Assembly (NCBI GenBank): GCA_019429275.1
Contig: JAHYJC010000005.1
Coordinates: 78,325-142,324 of the forward strand
DNA from: Lentimicrobium sp.
GTDB lineage: Bacteria > Bacteroidota > Bacteroidia > Bacteroidales > Lentimicrobiaceae
DNA length: 64,000 bases
Direction of reading: 5' to 3'
Shown here: positions 55,747 to 64,000 of the stretch, piece by piece
Layout of the letters: each line of letters opens with the position of its first letter
How positions within the stretch are numbered: position 1 is the first letter of the stretch
Position numbers and translations under genes: made by a program
The notes under the pieces: model-generated
The model's database searches: none
Seen by the model: only the letters and a program-made list of their open reading frames with translations
What the model was told of the DNA's origin: nothing

Positions 55747-55780
55747 AGCGGTTATTTAAAACTTCCGGCGAAGGAAACCT

Positions 55781-56611
55781 ATGCGACATATTTTTGCTTT
55801 CATCTGGAAATATAATTTTATATTCCTGTTTTTGCTACTGGAAGTACTTTCGCTTATCCTTATTGCCAACCGAAGTTTTTACCATCGATCCGTCATTTCA
55901 AACCTGACCGATGGGGTTACCGGCAATGTTTTTTCTGCCTGGTCAGGGGTTACTTCTTACTTTTCACTAAAAAGAGAAAATGAAATTCTGTCCAGTAAAA
56001 ATGCACGACTGCTTGGCATGGTAACGCAAAACCAAACAACTGCTGACACTTCAACCTACTTTGTTTCAGATACTTCTTTTGCCCAGCAATATAAGTATAT
56101 GGTTGCGCATGTTATCAGCAACTCTTCTACCCATCGCGATAATTATATCATGATAAATAAGGGCAGTAAACATGGAGTAAAAGCCGATATGGCAGTTATC
56201 AATTCTGAAGGAATTGTTGGAACGGTTGTAAGTGTGTCACCAAATTTCAGCTGGGTGATGTCAATGCTCAATAAGCATTCAAAAGTCAGTGCCCGGATAA
56301 AAAGAATTAATCAAATGGGAACAGTGGTTTGGGAAGGCGGCAGTCCGGCAACCGGTACACTGCATGACATTCCGGCCCATGTTAAAGTGCTTCCGGGCGA
56401 CACCATTGCTTCAAGCGGGTTCAGTCATATTTTTCCTGAAGGTATTATGGTTGGCACCGTTGAAGAGATCTGGATTGAAGAGGGATCTCACTTTTATACC
56501 ATTAACTTCAGATTTTCGGCCGATCTTAACAGCCTGCATAATGTTTATGTTGTAACCAATCTTTACAGAGAGGAGCAATTGGAATTAAGTAAAAATGTGA
56601 TCAATGACTAA
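55781..56611 (+). CDS. mreC: Rod-shape protein MreC
   Basis: 276 residues. One N-terminal transmembrane helix (about 12-30), a coiled coil (YFSLKRENEILSSKNARLLGM) and a periplasmic beta-barrel domain with YIMINKGSKHGVKADMAVINSEGIVG and a later LPGDTIASSGFSHIFPEGIMVG, both typical of MreC. It scaffolds the elongation complex and activates PBP2. It starts 34 bases after mreB and overlaps mreD by eight bases. Confidence 0.95.
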   Translation: MRHIFAFIWKYNFIFLFLLLEVLSLILIANRSFYHRSVISNLTDGVTGNVFSAWSGVTSYFSLKRENEILSSKNARLLGMVTQNQTTADTSTYFVSDTSFAQQYKYMVAHVISNSSTHRDNYIMINKGSKHGVKADMAVINSEGIVGTVVSVSPNFSWVMSMLNKHSKVSARIKRINQMGTVVWEGGSPATGTLHDIPAHVKVLPGDTIASSGFSHIFPEGIMVGTVEEIWIEEGSHFYTINFRFSADLNSLHNVYVVTNLYREEQLELSKNVIND

Positions 56612-57116
56612 ACTTTTCGGAAGGGATATAGCCAGATTTTTCATTTTGATTGCTCTTCAGGTATTGGTAATCGATCATATCAATTTTTATGGATATGCCA
56701 ATCCTGCACTCTACATTTTATTTATTCTGCTGCTTCCTTTTGAGATACCGGGTTGGATTTTGCTGATATCTTCCTTTTTGCTGGGTTTCAGCATCGATAG
56801 TTTCAGCAATTCACTTGGTCTGCATTCAGCAGCATCGGTATTTATAGCCTTCATCAGGCCATGGGTTATTCGTCTGGCCGGAGCTCCGGCCGAATATGAA
56901 GTTAATCTGAAACCCGGCATTGGAGATATGGGTTTACGTTGGTTCTTTGCATATTCGCTGGTAATGGTGGTTGCCCATCAGTTCTTTATTTACACACTTG
57001 AATCCCTGCGACTATTCGAAATTGATCTCATTCTGCTGAAAACCCTGATAGGAAGTGCAATTACGCTCAGCCTTCTCATTATGATAGAATACCTATTCAT
57101 GAGAAGGAGAAACTAA
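56604..57116 (+). CDS. mreD: Rod-shape protein MreD
   Basis: 170-residue polytopic membrane protein with about five hydrophobic segments. The opening RFFILIALQVLVIDHINFYGYANPALYILFILLLPF is the usual MreD start in Bacteroidetes, and SFLLGFSIDSFSNSLGLHSAAS is the conserved loop. It is the membrane partner of MreC. The gene ends the mre operon and faces the carboxyltransferase gene across 67 bases. Confidence 0.92.
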   Translation: MTKLFGRDIARFFILIALQVLVIDHINFYGYANPALYILFILLLPFEIPGWILLISSFLLGFSIDSFSNSLGLHSAASVFIAFIRPWVIRLAGAPAEYEVNLKPGIGDMGLRWFFAYSLVMVVAHQFFIYTLESLRLFEIDLILLKTLIGSAITLSLLIMIEYLFMRRRN

Positions 57117-57142
57117 AAATAAAGATTAAGTAACTGAAAATT

Positions 57143-57166
57143 AACCAGAAGACGTTTATTCTGGTT
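57143..57166. terminator. Weak hairpin between mreD and the OadA/PycB-like gene
   Basis: AACCAGAA pairs perfectly with TTCTGGTT (8 bp, 8-base loop) between two convergent genes. A run of T is short on both sides, so it is only a possible terminator. Confidence 0.4.
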
Positions 57167-57183
57167 CACAAAATCCAGGCAGT

Positions 57184-58917
57184 TTAGGAATGGCCCAATA
57201 TTTCGCTGCCTTCTTCTGAGGTCCAATCGTAATGGTATAAACCATCGATTAAACGTTGTTGTTTTTCTTCAGGGCTGAGTTGCTCATATGCATGTTTTTC
57301 AGCTTCGAAAATTGCCCGCTTTTCTTCTTCAACTTTGTGGATTTCATCAAGATAGGCTTGTTCAACCTTGCGTTTCAGAAAATCGCCGGCTACAACAGGG
57401 AAAAGTTCGAGAAGTAGTTCTTCTTTCTCATCTGCAGCCAGTTTTACCCCACCGTATTCATGAAATACAGGATTTTCCTGCCGCTTGTAGAACTTTGTAT
57501 CATATGGCACTTCATCCGTAACCCCGGCAATTTTATATCTGAAATCAGGATCTATATTTACCGGAGTTTTGCCGTAAATTCCTTTTACAAGGTTCACAAA
57601 CTGGATTGATTTGGTGGTATAGGGGGGCACTCCCTTCGATTCATCGATGGCGCAGTTAACGGCCTGAACACCAACAATCTGGCTGGTTGGAGTGACCAAA
57701 GGTGGGCAACCTGCATCCATCCTCACCGAAGGTATGATTTCTAAGGTGCGCTGAAGGAGTTTTTCCAGCTTTAGTTGTTTTAACTGTACCAGCATATTGG
57801 AGTACATTCCTCCGGGGATCTCAGCCTCTTTAACCCTGGCATCAGGCTCGGGAAAATTAAAATAACTTTCAATTCTTGAGCAGGTTGAAAGCAGGTCATC
57901 TTCTTTGTCGGCTTTGGCATAAGCTATGGCTAGTTCAAACAGCTCTTCTATATCTTTTGGAAGCTTGTCGGTGACAATATTAAATTCTTTAGGGAATTCC
58001 TTATATTGATCATATTCTGCCAATTCCAGCCTGATTTCGCGCAGTTTTGCATCAATTTTGTTGACAACCAGAGGATTAACACCGGTATCAATGTTCATGC
58101 GGTCGCAGAACAATTGAATTATTTCATAGGCAGAAGCTGCGGTTCCTCCTGAAAATGACGTGATATTCGTATCCACTATATCAGCTCCATTCACAATGGC
58201 CATTAGGGTCGATGCCAATCCGTATCCAGGTGTGCAATGGGTGTGAAAATCAACCGGAATATTCAGATTTTTTTTGAGAAGGCTGATAAGCCGTCCTGCC
58301 CTCAGTGGGGGAATCAGACCGGCCATATCTTTAATGGAGATCATATCAGCACCCATTTCCTGAAGCTTCAGAGCTTTGTCAATATAATACTGATCAGTAA
58401 AAATATGGTTCGGAATAGGCCTGGCCTGCAGCAAGGCTTTCAATTTTTTAAACTTCGAAAAGTAAGGGTCCACGGTATAACAAATGGCACAATCTGCGAT
58501 GCCTCCGTTTTCCTTCACCGATTTTATGGTCGAACCTATATTGTCGGTATCATTCAGGGCATCGAAAATACGCATGATACTGATGCCTGATTTGATGGCA
58601 TTGCGGTTGAATCCTTCTATCACATCATCGGGATAAGGGTTGTAGCCAAAAAGGTTGCGTCCCCGTGATAGTGCAGTAAGTTTTGTTGAATCTCCAAGGC
58701 TTTCTTTGATTTTTTCAAGGCGGTGCCAGGGATTTTCATTCATGTAGCGCATCACTGAATCAGGCACAGCTCCCCCCCAAACCTCCATGGCGTAGAATCC
58801 GGCTTCGCGATACAATGGCAACACCCGGTCAATCTGTTGTTGAGTCATGCGGGTAGCAAATAACGACTGTTGTCCGTCACGTAAGGTCAAGTCTCTGATT
58901 AAAAGTTTTTTACTCAT
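57184..58917 (-). CDS. OadA/PycB-type carboxyltransferase lacking a biotin domain
   Basis: 577 residues. The HMGL-like TIM barrel opens with IRDLTLRDGQQSLFATRM, with EVWGGAVPD, and metal-site residues in VDFHTHCTPGYG; conserved PycB-like helices and MDAGCPPLVTPTSQIVGVQAV follow. The C-terminus ends in a charged helix and does not contain the usual biotinyl domain with its MKM motif, so a separate carrier must be used. Functions of relatives: carboxylation of pyruvate or decarboxylation of oxaloacetate. The 108-residue biotin carrier at 44252-44578 is the only one in the window. It is a single-gene unit. Confidence 0.88.
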   Translation of the reverse strand: MSKKLLIRDLTLRDGQQSLFATRMTQQQIDRVLPLYREAGFYAMEVWGGAVPDSVMRYMNENPWHRLEKIKESLGDSTKLTALSRGRNLFGYNPYPDDVIEGFNRNAIKSGISIMRIFDALNDTDNIGSTIKSVKENGGIADCAICYTVDPYFSKFKKLKALLQARPIPNHIFTDQYYIDKALKLQEMGADMISIKDMAGLIPPLRAGRLISLLKKNLNIPVDFHTHCTPGYGLASTLMAIVNGADIVDTNITSFSGGTAASAYEIIQLFCDRMNIDTGVNPLVVNKIDAKLREIRLELAEYDQYKEFPKEFNIVTDKLPKDIEELFELAIAYAKADKEDDLLSTCSRIESYFNFPEPDARVKEAEIPGGMYSNMLVQLKQLKLEKLLQRTLEIIPSVRMDAGCPPLVTPTSQIVGVQAVNCAIDESKGVPPYTTKSIQFVNLVKGIYGKTPVNIDPDFRYKIAGVTDEVPYDTKFYKRQENPVFHEYGGVKLAADEKEELLLELFPVVAGDFLKRKVEQAYLDEIHKVEEEKRAIFEAEKHAYEQLSPEEKQQRLIDGLYHYDWTSEEGSEILGHS

Positions 58918-59249
58918 GGCAAAAGGAAGATATGTAGAAATGAACGAAGTAAATTATTCTTTATAGGTTATTTATTTGTACTTATTAATGTACTTCTGCA
59001 AAAGTAAAAAGATTAATATTCAATACGATACGGGGTTGATGATTATTTATTTGTTATTTGTTTTAGTAATCCGGAAACTGAAAAACATTTACAAATGGAC
59101 TTGGTTATTTTGATTATGTATATTTAATGACAAATAGGTTGAACAAAATAAATACTGAATTGCTATCGCCGGCAAGCGATGTAAATTATTTGCGCGGTGA
59201 ATCTATAATTTTGTCGGTTTCAGCCGAAACTTTATCTGCAGGTATAGTT
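58918..59249. other. Intergenic stretch with possible promoter
   Basis: No gene is apparent. On the minus strand TACTTTTG (59006-58999) matches the -7 consensus TAnnTTTG about 80 bases ahead of the OadA/PycB-like start, with no -33 element at the right distance. A short inverted repeat (GTTTC/GAAAC) near 59217-59230 lies behind the Omp28-like gene and might be a weak terminator. Confidence 0.35.
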
Positions 59250-60158
59250 CTATAATACACTCGTTTCTAACGCCTGCAGAATCTCCTTGGTTTCGTCATC
59301 GTAAATAAATGCGATTACACTGCAGTTAGCCGGAACATACTCATCTTTAAGTATGTATTTAAAAGAATTTACAGCAGACCCGGGATTTGTAACACCAACA
59401 GAAGCTATATTGCTTCCCCATGTTGTTGTGATGGCAGCCCGAAGAACATGATTATGTTCATAATCATATATAATTGGGGTAGGTCCTGATGCAGGATCAT
59501 TGTTTTTTTGTGGTTTAATAATACCACTTTCCGAAAGAACTACAACCAGTTTCAGATTCTTATCAATGTTACTGATGAAGTGCGTTTTTATGTGTGTACA
59601 TAATTTTCGCTCATCGGCATCGTACTCGTTAATCATTTGAAGATCAATAACCGGTTGTGTCGACAGAGCTTCTGTGACAGCAGCACCCCAGGCAGTAGGG
59701 GAAACAATATGGTTGTTTGGAAATCCTTTCCGGTTGATCATTCCGTTGGGATTTCCAACCATGCCAATGCCAAAGGTCTGATCCCAGGCGGTTCCGGCTT
59801 CGGTACGGAAATCGTAGGTAAAATCGCCTCCCCCGGTGGGATTGGCAAAAAATCCGGCATGAATTGCCAGCAACACCAGCTGATCGCCATGTGTTTCTTT
59901 CAGATTATGGGCAAGGCCGGCAGCTTTAGGACAGTTTACGCAGGTGTGTCCGGTGTAATCTTCGAGCAGAACGCGCTTTTTTACAGCATTTACAGCCGGA
60001 AACTGAGGCACCGGACAAGCAGCCGTATCTATACTGGCAGTTTTTTTGGTAAAGGGTTCTTCAATTTTATCACACGAAACCATGAATGTAAAAGAGGAAA
60101 GGATTGCAGCCGAATAGAGCAGATTTTTTATTTTTTTCATCGTTGTTTTCATTTTCAT
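59250..60158 (-). CDS. Omp28-family lipoprotein with CxxC motif
   Basis: 302 residues. The N-terminus is a lipoprotein signal with the lipobox MVSC near residue 29. The mature protein has an Omp28/thioredoxin-like fold with LLEDYTGHTCVNCPKAAGL around residues 62-80, where the CxxC is CVNC. It should be anchored in the outer or inner membrane facing the periplasm or surface. It follows the DUF6029 gene by six bases, and a TlpA-like thioredoxin gene lies further upstream. The pairing of two thiol proteins with a barrel suggests a shared redox or folding task. Confidence 0.82.
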   Translation of the reverse strand: MKMKTTMKKIKNLLYSAAILSSFTFMVSCDKIEEPFTKKTASIDTAACPVPQFPAVNAVKKRVLLEDYTGHTCVNCPKAAGLAHNLKETHGDQLVLLAIHAGFFANPTGGGDFTYDFRTEAGTAWDQTFGIGMVGNPNGMINRKGFPNNHIVSPTAWGAAVTEALSTQPVIDLQMINEYDADERKLCTHIKTHFISNIDKNLKLVVVLSESGIIKPQKNNDPASGPTPIIYDYEHNHVLRAAITTTWGSNIASVGVTNPGSAVNSFKYILKDEYVPANCSVIAFIYDDETKEILQALETSVL

Positions 60159-60164
60159 GATGAT

Positions 60165-61838
60165 CTAAAATGAGCTGGTAAGCGTAAGCGAAAGTCCGTT
60201 TGAAGCAGGTACATTCCTGCATACTCCACCAACACAAATAATACCTTCACGCTGTTTGCCATAGGTTACCATCAGGCGGTTTGACCCATTGGTGTAACCG
60301 GCCGAAACTGTTGGATAATGAAATTGCCTGTCCTTGTCGGGATTACCATAATTGTACTGATCGGCAACAGTAAAATACCACTTTGGTGCAATGGTATATT
60401 CAAATAAAAACTGCAACCAGTCGCCTTCGTCCTGTTTGGTAAATAACTGCTGGTATTCCATTTTGAGTGCCTGCTTGTTGTCGAAGCGGTAAGTCATATC
60501 GGCAATTATAATGTTCGCGTTAACCATAGGTTCCTGGTATCCTTCCAGTATCTCAACATTATAGTCAAGGTAGATGTATGAGAACAGCGCTTTAAAGCTG
60601 TTGCTGAACTTTCGTTGGATTTCAATATTCATATCCTGAAAATAGAGCTGCTCGCCGAATGTAAAAAAAGGAGATTTGTAACCCAGGGTGCCCATTTTTC
60701 CAATAGTGGTTTCGCCATCCACTGGGTCCATCTTTATCGATTTAATCCTTGAATAATTGACGGCTACATCAGTTCCGTATTTTCCTCCCATTTTACTTCC
60801 ACGCTTGATTTTGTAATTTACCTGCCCCTGAATGGCCATTTCGCCATTAGGCTGGGTAGCATAGGGATACATTGCCGAAAGGCTGTAGGCGTGCTGACGG
60901 GTAAGTGCCGGTAAGTAGTTGACATCCAATGAACTGCTGGTTTCAGTGCGTTTTGATTTAAAGCTCATGTTGTCAGTCCGTTTGGCCGAAACAATGATTC
61001 CCAGTCCTTTGGTGGAATAGGTTGTCTGCAGCAAAAGGGACTCTCCGTTTTTGTAGATAAAGTTGTTGATTGCTGAAGGGTCATTCATTTTATTAACATA
61101 CTCGCCGTCAATGGTAAACCTGCTACGTGAAATGTTGAACCTGGCAGCCCAGGCGGCCACATTTACCGGTAGAATCAGCATTTCATCCGGTCCTGAGGCA
61201 ATTTCTTCGGTTTCCTGATATTTACTTGTAAAACTTCCACCAATGGTTACCCGGGTTTTACAATTGCCTTCTTTGTCAAACAGTTCGTTCAGGGCAAACT
61301 CGCCATCAAGTCCACGTACAAGTCCCGGCCCCTGTTCCCAAAAGAACCGCTGTGTGCCGATCATACCTTTAAGGGTTACCCCGGCAGCCGGGCTAAACCT
61401 GACTTTTGCACCCTTAAATGCATTGTCGTAGCCTAGGTTACGTTCCTCATAACTGCGCAGGACCATTCCGCTGCCATACTGTTCGTAGAAATTACCGACA
61501 GTAATTTCAAACTGATCGTTTTTCCAGGAGCCAAACCAGTATGGCACTCCACTTCCTTTGTATCTGGGGTCATATCCCAGGATGGGGTTCAGGTAACTTT
61601 CGAAGCGCATACCTGCATTGAAGTTTTTATTGGAGTACAGCAGGTTGGCAAATGTATTCATTCGCATTTTTTCATCCACTTCGTAAGCGCCTATTGCTGA
61701 ATCTGCCTGGTAAATCTGGGCATCGAGCTGGAAATTACCGCTAACACGTCCACCATCAAGGAAACTCTGGGCGAAACTTTCAGAAACCACCAGCAGCACC
61801 AAGGCTGCAACCAGAGAGATTAAAGATTTTGTTTTCAA
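60165..61838 (-). CDS. DUF6029-type outer membrane beta-barrel protein
   Basis: 557 residues. A signal peptide (about 1-23, ending ESFAQS) is followed by SGNFQLDAQIYQADS and a series of alternating strands rich in Tyr, Phe and Asn, with GNFYEQYGSGMVLRSYEERNLGYD near residues 113-136. The last residues (LSLTLTSSF) end in phenylalanine, as outer membrane barrels do. I recognise the DUF6029 pattern, a Bacteroidetes-specific family of unknown function. It lies between the TlpA-like and Omp28-like genes. Confidence 0.78.
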   Translation of the reverse strand: MKTKSLISLVAALVLLVVSESFAQSFLDGGRVSGNFQLDAQIYQADSAIGAYEVDEKMRMNTFANLLYSNKNFNAGMRFESYLNPILGYDPRYKGSGVPYWFGSWKNDQFEITVGNFYEQYGSGMVLRSYEERNLGYDNAFKGAKVRFSPAAGVTLKGMIGTQRFFWEQGPGLVRGLDGEFALNELFDKEGNCKTRVTIGGSFTSKYQETEEIASGPDEMLILPVNVAAWAARFNISRSRFTIDGEYVNKMNDPSAINNFIYKNGESLLLQTTYSTKGLGIIVSAKRTDNMSFKSKRTETSSSLDVNYLPALTRQHAYSLSAMYPYATQPNGEMAIQGQVNYKIKRGSKMGGKYGTDVAVNYSRIKSIKMDPVDGETTIGKMGTLGYKSPFFTFGEQLYFQDMNIEIQRKFSNSFKALFSYIYLDYNVEILEGYQEPMVNANIIIADMTYRFDNKQALKMEYQQLFTKQDEGDWLQFLFEYTIAPKWYFTVADQYNYGNPDKDRQFHYPTVSAGYTNGSNRLMVTYGKQREGIICVGGVCRNVPASNGLSLTLTSSF

Positions 61839-61949
61839 AAGCTTGGTTTTGATTGATTAATGTAAAGGTCAGGTTATTTTTTCTGTTTGAACTTTTCTGT
61901 GATGAAGAATATGCAGAAAACTATTGCTGGTTGAGGGCCAGTAAAAATT

Positions 61950-62477
61950 TTAATGGGAATCAATTGCTTCTTCGGCATTGAGTTTTCTTACCAGGTTGAT
62001 TAGCTCCAGTTCGCTGCCTTCACTGAAGGAAGTATGTTGCCATACAATTTCGCCATTGCCGCTTACCAGGAAGGTATGGGGAATCATATTTACATTCATG
62101 GCACGCTTAAAATCGCCATTGGCATCAAGCAAAAAGTCGTATTCCCAGCCTTTTCCGTTTACTGTAGGGCCAACTTTTGAAGTGGAACGGGAATCGTCGA
62201 TAGAAACAGCAACCAGTTTAACTCCGGTTTCTTCAATCCATTCATCATAAACCTCGGCAATGGTGGTTAGCTCATTTATGCAGGGTTTACACCACAGCGC
62301 CCAGAAACTGATAATCATTGGCTTTCCGTTGTTCGAAAGTTCTGAAGTATTGAAGGTTTTACCTTCAAGGGTTTTTACGTTTACAGCGGGTAGTTTTTTA
62401 AGATTTTTTTCCGCTTCCTGCGCTGTAACACCTGTAAACAGAAATATTACAAAGGCGAATAAAATTACTTTTTTCAT
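61950..62477 (-). CDS. TlpA-like thioredoxin-fold protein
   Basis: 175 residues with a signal peptide (MKKVILFAFVIFLFTGVTA). The redox motif is WCKPC in ISFWALWCKPCINELTTI (about residues 55-72), and the cis-Pro region is NMIPHTFLV near 136-144. The fold is that of periplasmic TlpA/ResA reductases. It is the first of a same-strand run with the DUF6029 and Omp28-like genes, though about 110 bases separate it from the barrel gene. Confidence 0.88.
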   Translation of the reverse strand: MKKVILFAFVIFLFTGVTAQEAEKNLKKLPAVNVKTLEGKTFNTSELSNNGKPMIISFWALWCKPCINELTTIAEVYDEWIEETGVKLVAVSIDDSRSTSKVGPTVNGKGWEYDFLLDANGDFKRAMNVNMIPHTFLVSGNGEIVWQHTSFSEGSELELINLVRKLNAEEAIDSH

Positions 62478-62523
62478 AGTTTGGAGGTTATTTTTTTTGT
62501 TTTAATTCAACAATCATGCCTTT

Positions 62524-63516
62524 TCAGACCATATAAACTTCAAGAATTTTTGATGATAAAGATGGAACTATATCAACTCTATCGATGTTTGCCGGAATCA
62601 GCAATGCCTCGCCCTGTGAAAGGTTCACTTTGGGCTCTGTTTCTCCATTGTGTATTAAGGTAACTGCTCCCTCAACACAAACATAAATGACAAAGGACTC
62701 CAGCTCACTATAGTCTTTACTTAGCGCTTGTTCAAGCGTAATGAGGTTGGTTGTGAAAAACGGACTGTTAACCAGATTGGCTGTTCCGTTTTTCTTTGCA
62801 TTGTATTTGGTTTTATAATCGTCGTAAATATTAAAATCGATGGCATCAAGCGCTTGTTCAACATGCAGTTCGCGCGAATTGCCTTCACTGTCAACCCTTC
62901 CCCAGTCGTAAATGCGGTAAGTGGTATCGGAAGTTTGTTGAATTTCTGCCAGAAAAGTGCCTGGCCCAAGGGCATGTACCCTGCCTGCCGGAATGTAAAA
63001 AACATCGCCTCTGGCTACTTTTTCGACGTTAAGTATCTCACGAAGGGTATTATTTTCAAGGTGATGCAGATAGATTTCCGGATCAACTTTTTGACTGAAC
63101 CCGCTGATAAGTTCCGAATCCCGATCGGCATCAATGATATACCACATCTCCGATTTTCCGTAACCTGTACCACGTTTGGCCGCCAGTTCGTCATCGGGGT
63201 GAACCTGAATGGAAAGATAATCAGCAGCATCTATAATCTTGACAAGAATGGGAAACTCATCGCCAAATCGTTCATATACAGGATCGCCTACCAACTCGCC
63301 CATGTAAATTTCAACCAGTTCATTCAGCTCATTGCCTGCCAAAAAACCATTTACAATTCCGGTCTGATTACCCTCAACTCCCGATAAAACCCAAGCCTCG
63401 CCGCAATTTGGGAGAGGTGCAAAATCAATCCCAAGCACTGATTTAATCTTGCTGCCACCCCAGATTTTGTCTTTCAAAACAGGTTTAAATTTAAGCGGAT
63501 AGAGCTGGTTTTCCAT
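62524..63516 (-). CDS. manA: Mannose-6-phosphate isomerase, class I
   Basis: Interconverts mannose-6-phosphate and fructose-6-phosphate. 330 residues, the shorter class I form. Zinc ligands are visible in IQVHPDDELA and GKSEMWYI, with a later His in IPAGRVHALGPG and the conserved Arg in TTYRIYDWGRVD. It lies upstream of the TlpA-like gene on the same strand with a gap of 46 bases, so a shared transcript is possible. Confidence 0.93.
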   Translation of the reverse strand: MENQLYPLKFKPVLKDKIWGGSKIKSVLGIDFAPLPNCGEAWVLSGVEGNQTGIVNGFLAGNELNELVEIYMGELVGDPVYERFGDEFPILVKIIDAADYLSIQVHPDDELAAKRGTGYGKSEMWYIIDADRDSELISGFSQKVDPEIYLHHLENNTLREILNVEKVARGDVFYIPAGRVHALGPGTFLAEIQQTSDTTYRIYDWGRVDSEGNSRELHVEQALDAIDFNIYDDYKTKYNAKKNGTANLVNSPFFTTNLITLEQALSKDYSELESFVIYVCVEGAVTLIHNGETEPKVNLSQGEALLIPANIDRVDIVPSLSSKILEVYMV

Positions 63517-63695
63517 TATTGAAAGTAATTTTTACAAATCCTGCCAGATGAATAATTCTAAGTTTCAAAGCCAATGTGCGGGGTAAAATTACAATTTAAT
63601 TTTATCCTGCAAGGTGTTGAAATTAATTGATAATCAATCTAAATTTTAAAAACAACACTTTGTGAATAAATTCAGACTTCCAAGACTATCGTAAA

Positions 63696-64000
63696 TTAAA
63701 TCGCGACTGTTTTGTAAATCAGCTTTAAATTTGTGAGGGGGAAACAAGTTTCTGTTTGGTTTAAAAAAGCACATAATTGTTTTACTGCCTGGTTTGCCCT
63801 TGGGGTAGAAAGCGAATGCAAATTGATGGTCAGGGTATTATTTTGATAATCTGGTACCATATCTGCATCGCTGGTAAATATTTCTTTTAAAATAACCCGT
63901 CCCTCTTTTTGGGTGCTTTTATAAAACTCTGGCATAATGTTGTATAGCGCTGATTCTGCCCTGTAACTGAGCATTATGATTGCATTTTTTAGTTTTTTAC
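63696..64000 (-). CDS. C-terminal part of a transposase-like gene (5' end outside window)
   Basis: The minus-strand frame is open from the window edge and ends at 63696, giving about 100 residues. The segment LSTPRANQAVKQLCAFLNQTETCFPLTNLKLIY resembles the conserved C-terminal end of a group of DDE-type putative transposases, with a Tyr/Arg pair (YRAESAL) before it. Most of the gene, including any catalytic triad, lies outside the window, so I cannot say if it is intact. The last about 180 bases before manA show no inverted repeat I could identify. Confidence 0.5.
   Translation of the reverse strand, partial: KKLKNAIIMLSYRAESALYNIMPEFYKSTQKEGRVILKEIFTSDADMVPDYQNNTLTINLHSLSTPRANQAVKQLCAFLNQTETCFPLTNLKLIYKTVAI

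Overview
The window looks like chromosome of a Bacteroidetes bacterium, most like the Bacteroidales/Marinilabiliales. Evidence for this: AT-rich intergenic DNA with no clear Shine-Dalgarno sequences; several TAnnTTTG-type -7 promoter boxes; secreted proteins ending in type IX secretion (T9SS) sorting domains; a GldA-type ABC ATPase; Omp28-family proteins; a long-form urocanate hydratase; and a glycine-lipid acyltransferase pair. The MurE DNPR motif indicates meso-diaminopimelate peptidoglycan. I saw no rRNA, tRNA or CRISPR.

Layout. 1-6.3 kb (minus): a probable operon of two tandem PLP amino-acid decarboxylases, a methyltransferase, an M19 dipeptidase, a phosphopantetheinyl transferase and a patatin-like lipase cut by the window edge. 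6.5-8.5 kb: lone hutU. 8.6-11.3 kb: two secreted T9SS-tailed proteins. 11.7-17 kb: a five-gene operon (DoxX, exported Gfo/Idh/MocA oxidoreductase, exported TIM-barrel isomerase/epimerase, second exported oxidoreductase, DUF1080 lipoprotein) that looks like an envelope 3-keto-glycoside pathway. 17-19.5 kb (minus): metK with a structured, SAM-II-like leader, then gldA. 19.8-22.7 kb (plus): rplM-rpsI-rpsB-tsf with a good promoter and two structured leader regions.

22.9-38.7 kb (minus) is a complete division and cell wall cluster read mraZ-rsmH-ftsL-ftsI-murE-mraY-murD-ftsW-murG-murC-ftsQ-ftsA-ftsZ, followed by a YqeY-like gene. Three 10-bp-spaced repeats upstream of mraZ look like MraZ operator boxes. 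39-41.4 kb (plus): glsA-glsB-like acyltransferases and the engB GTPase. 41.5-46.2 kb (minus): a Pif1-like helicase with HRDC and helix-turn-helix tail, then a biotin carrier protein and a carboxyltransferase subunit.

46.7-50.7 kb (plus): two T9SS-tailed secreted proteins, a GC-rich tandem repeat block that stands out from its surroundings, and a small secreted protein of unknown function. 50.7-52.9 kb (minus): an FRG-domain protein and a MacB/FtsX-type permease. 53.2-57.1 kb (plus): purH and mreBCD. 57.2-63.5 kb (minus): an OadA/PycB-type carboxyltransferase without a biotin domain; a TlpA-like thioredoxin, DUF6029 barrel and Omp28-like lipoprotein group; and manA. The right edge holds the C-terminal end of a transposase-like gene.

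Most of the window is housekeeping. The parts most worth a second look are the exported 3-keto-glycoside-type operon, the metK and rplM/rpsB leaders, the mraZ boxes, the GC-rich repeat block, the tandem decarboxylases and the TlpA-DUF6029-Omp28 group.
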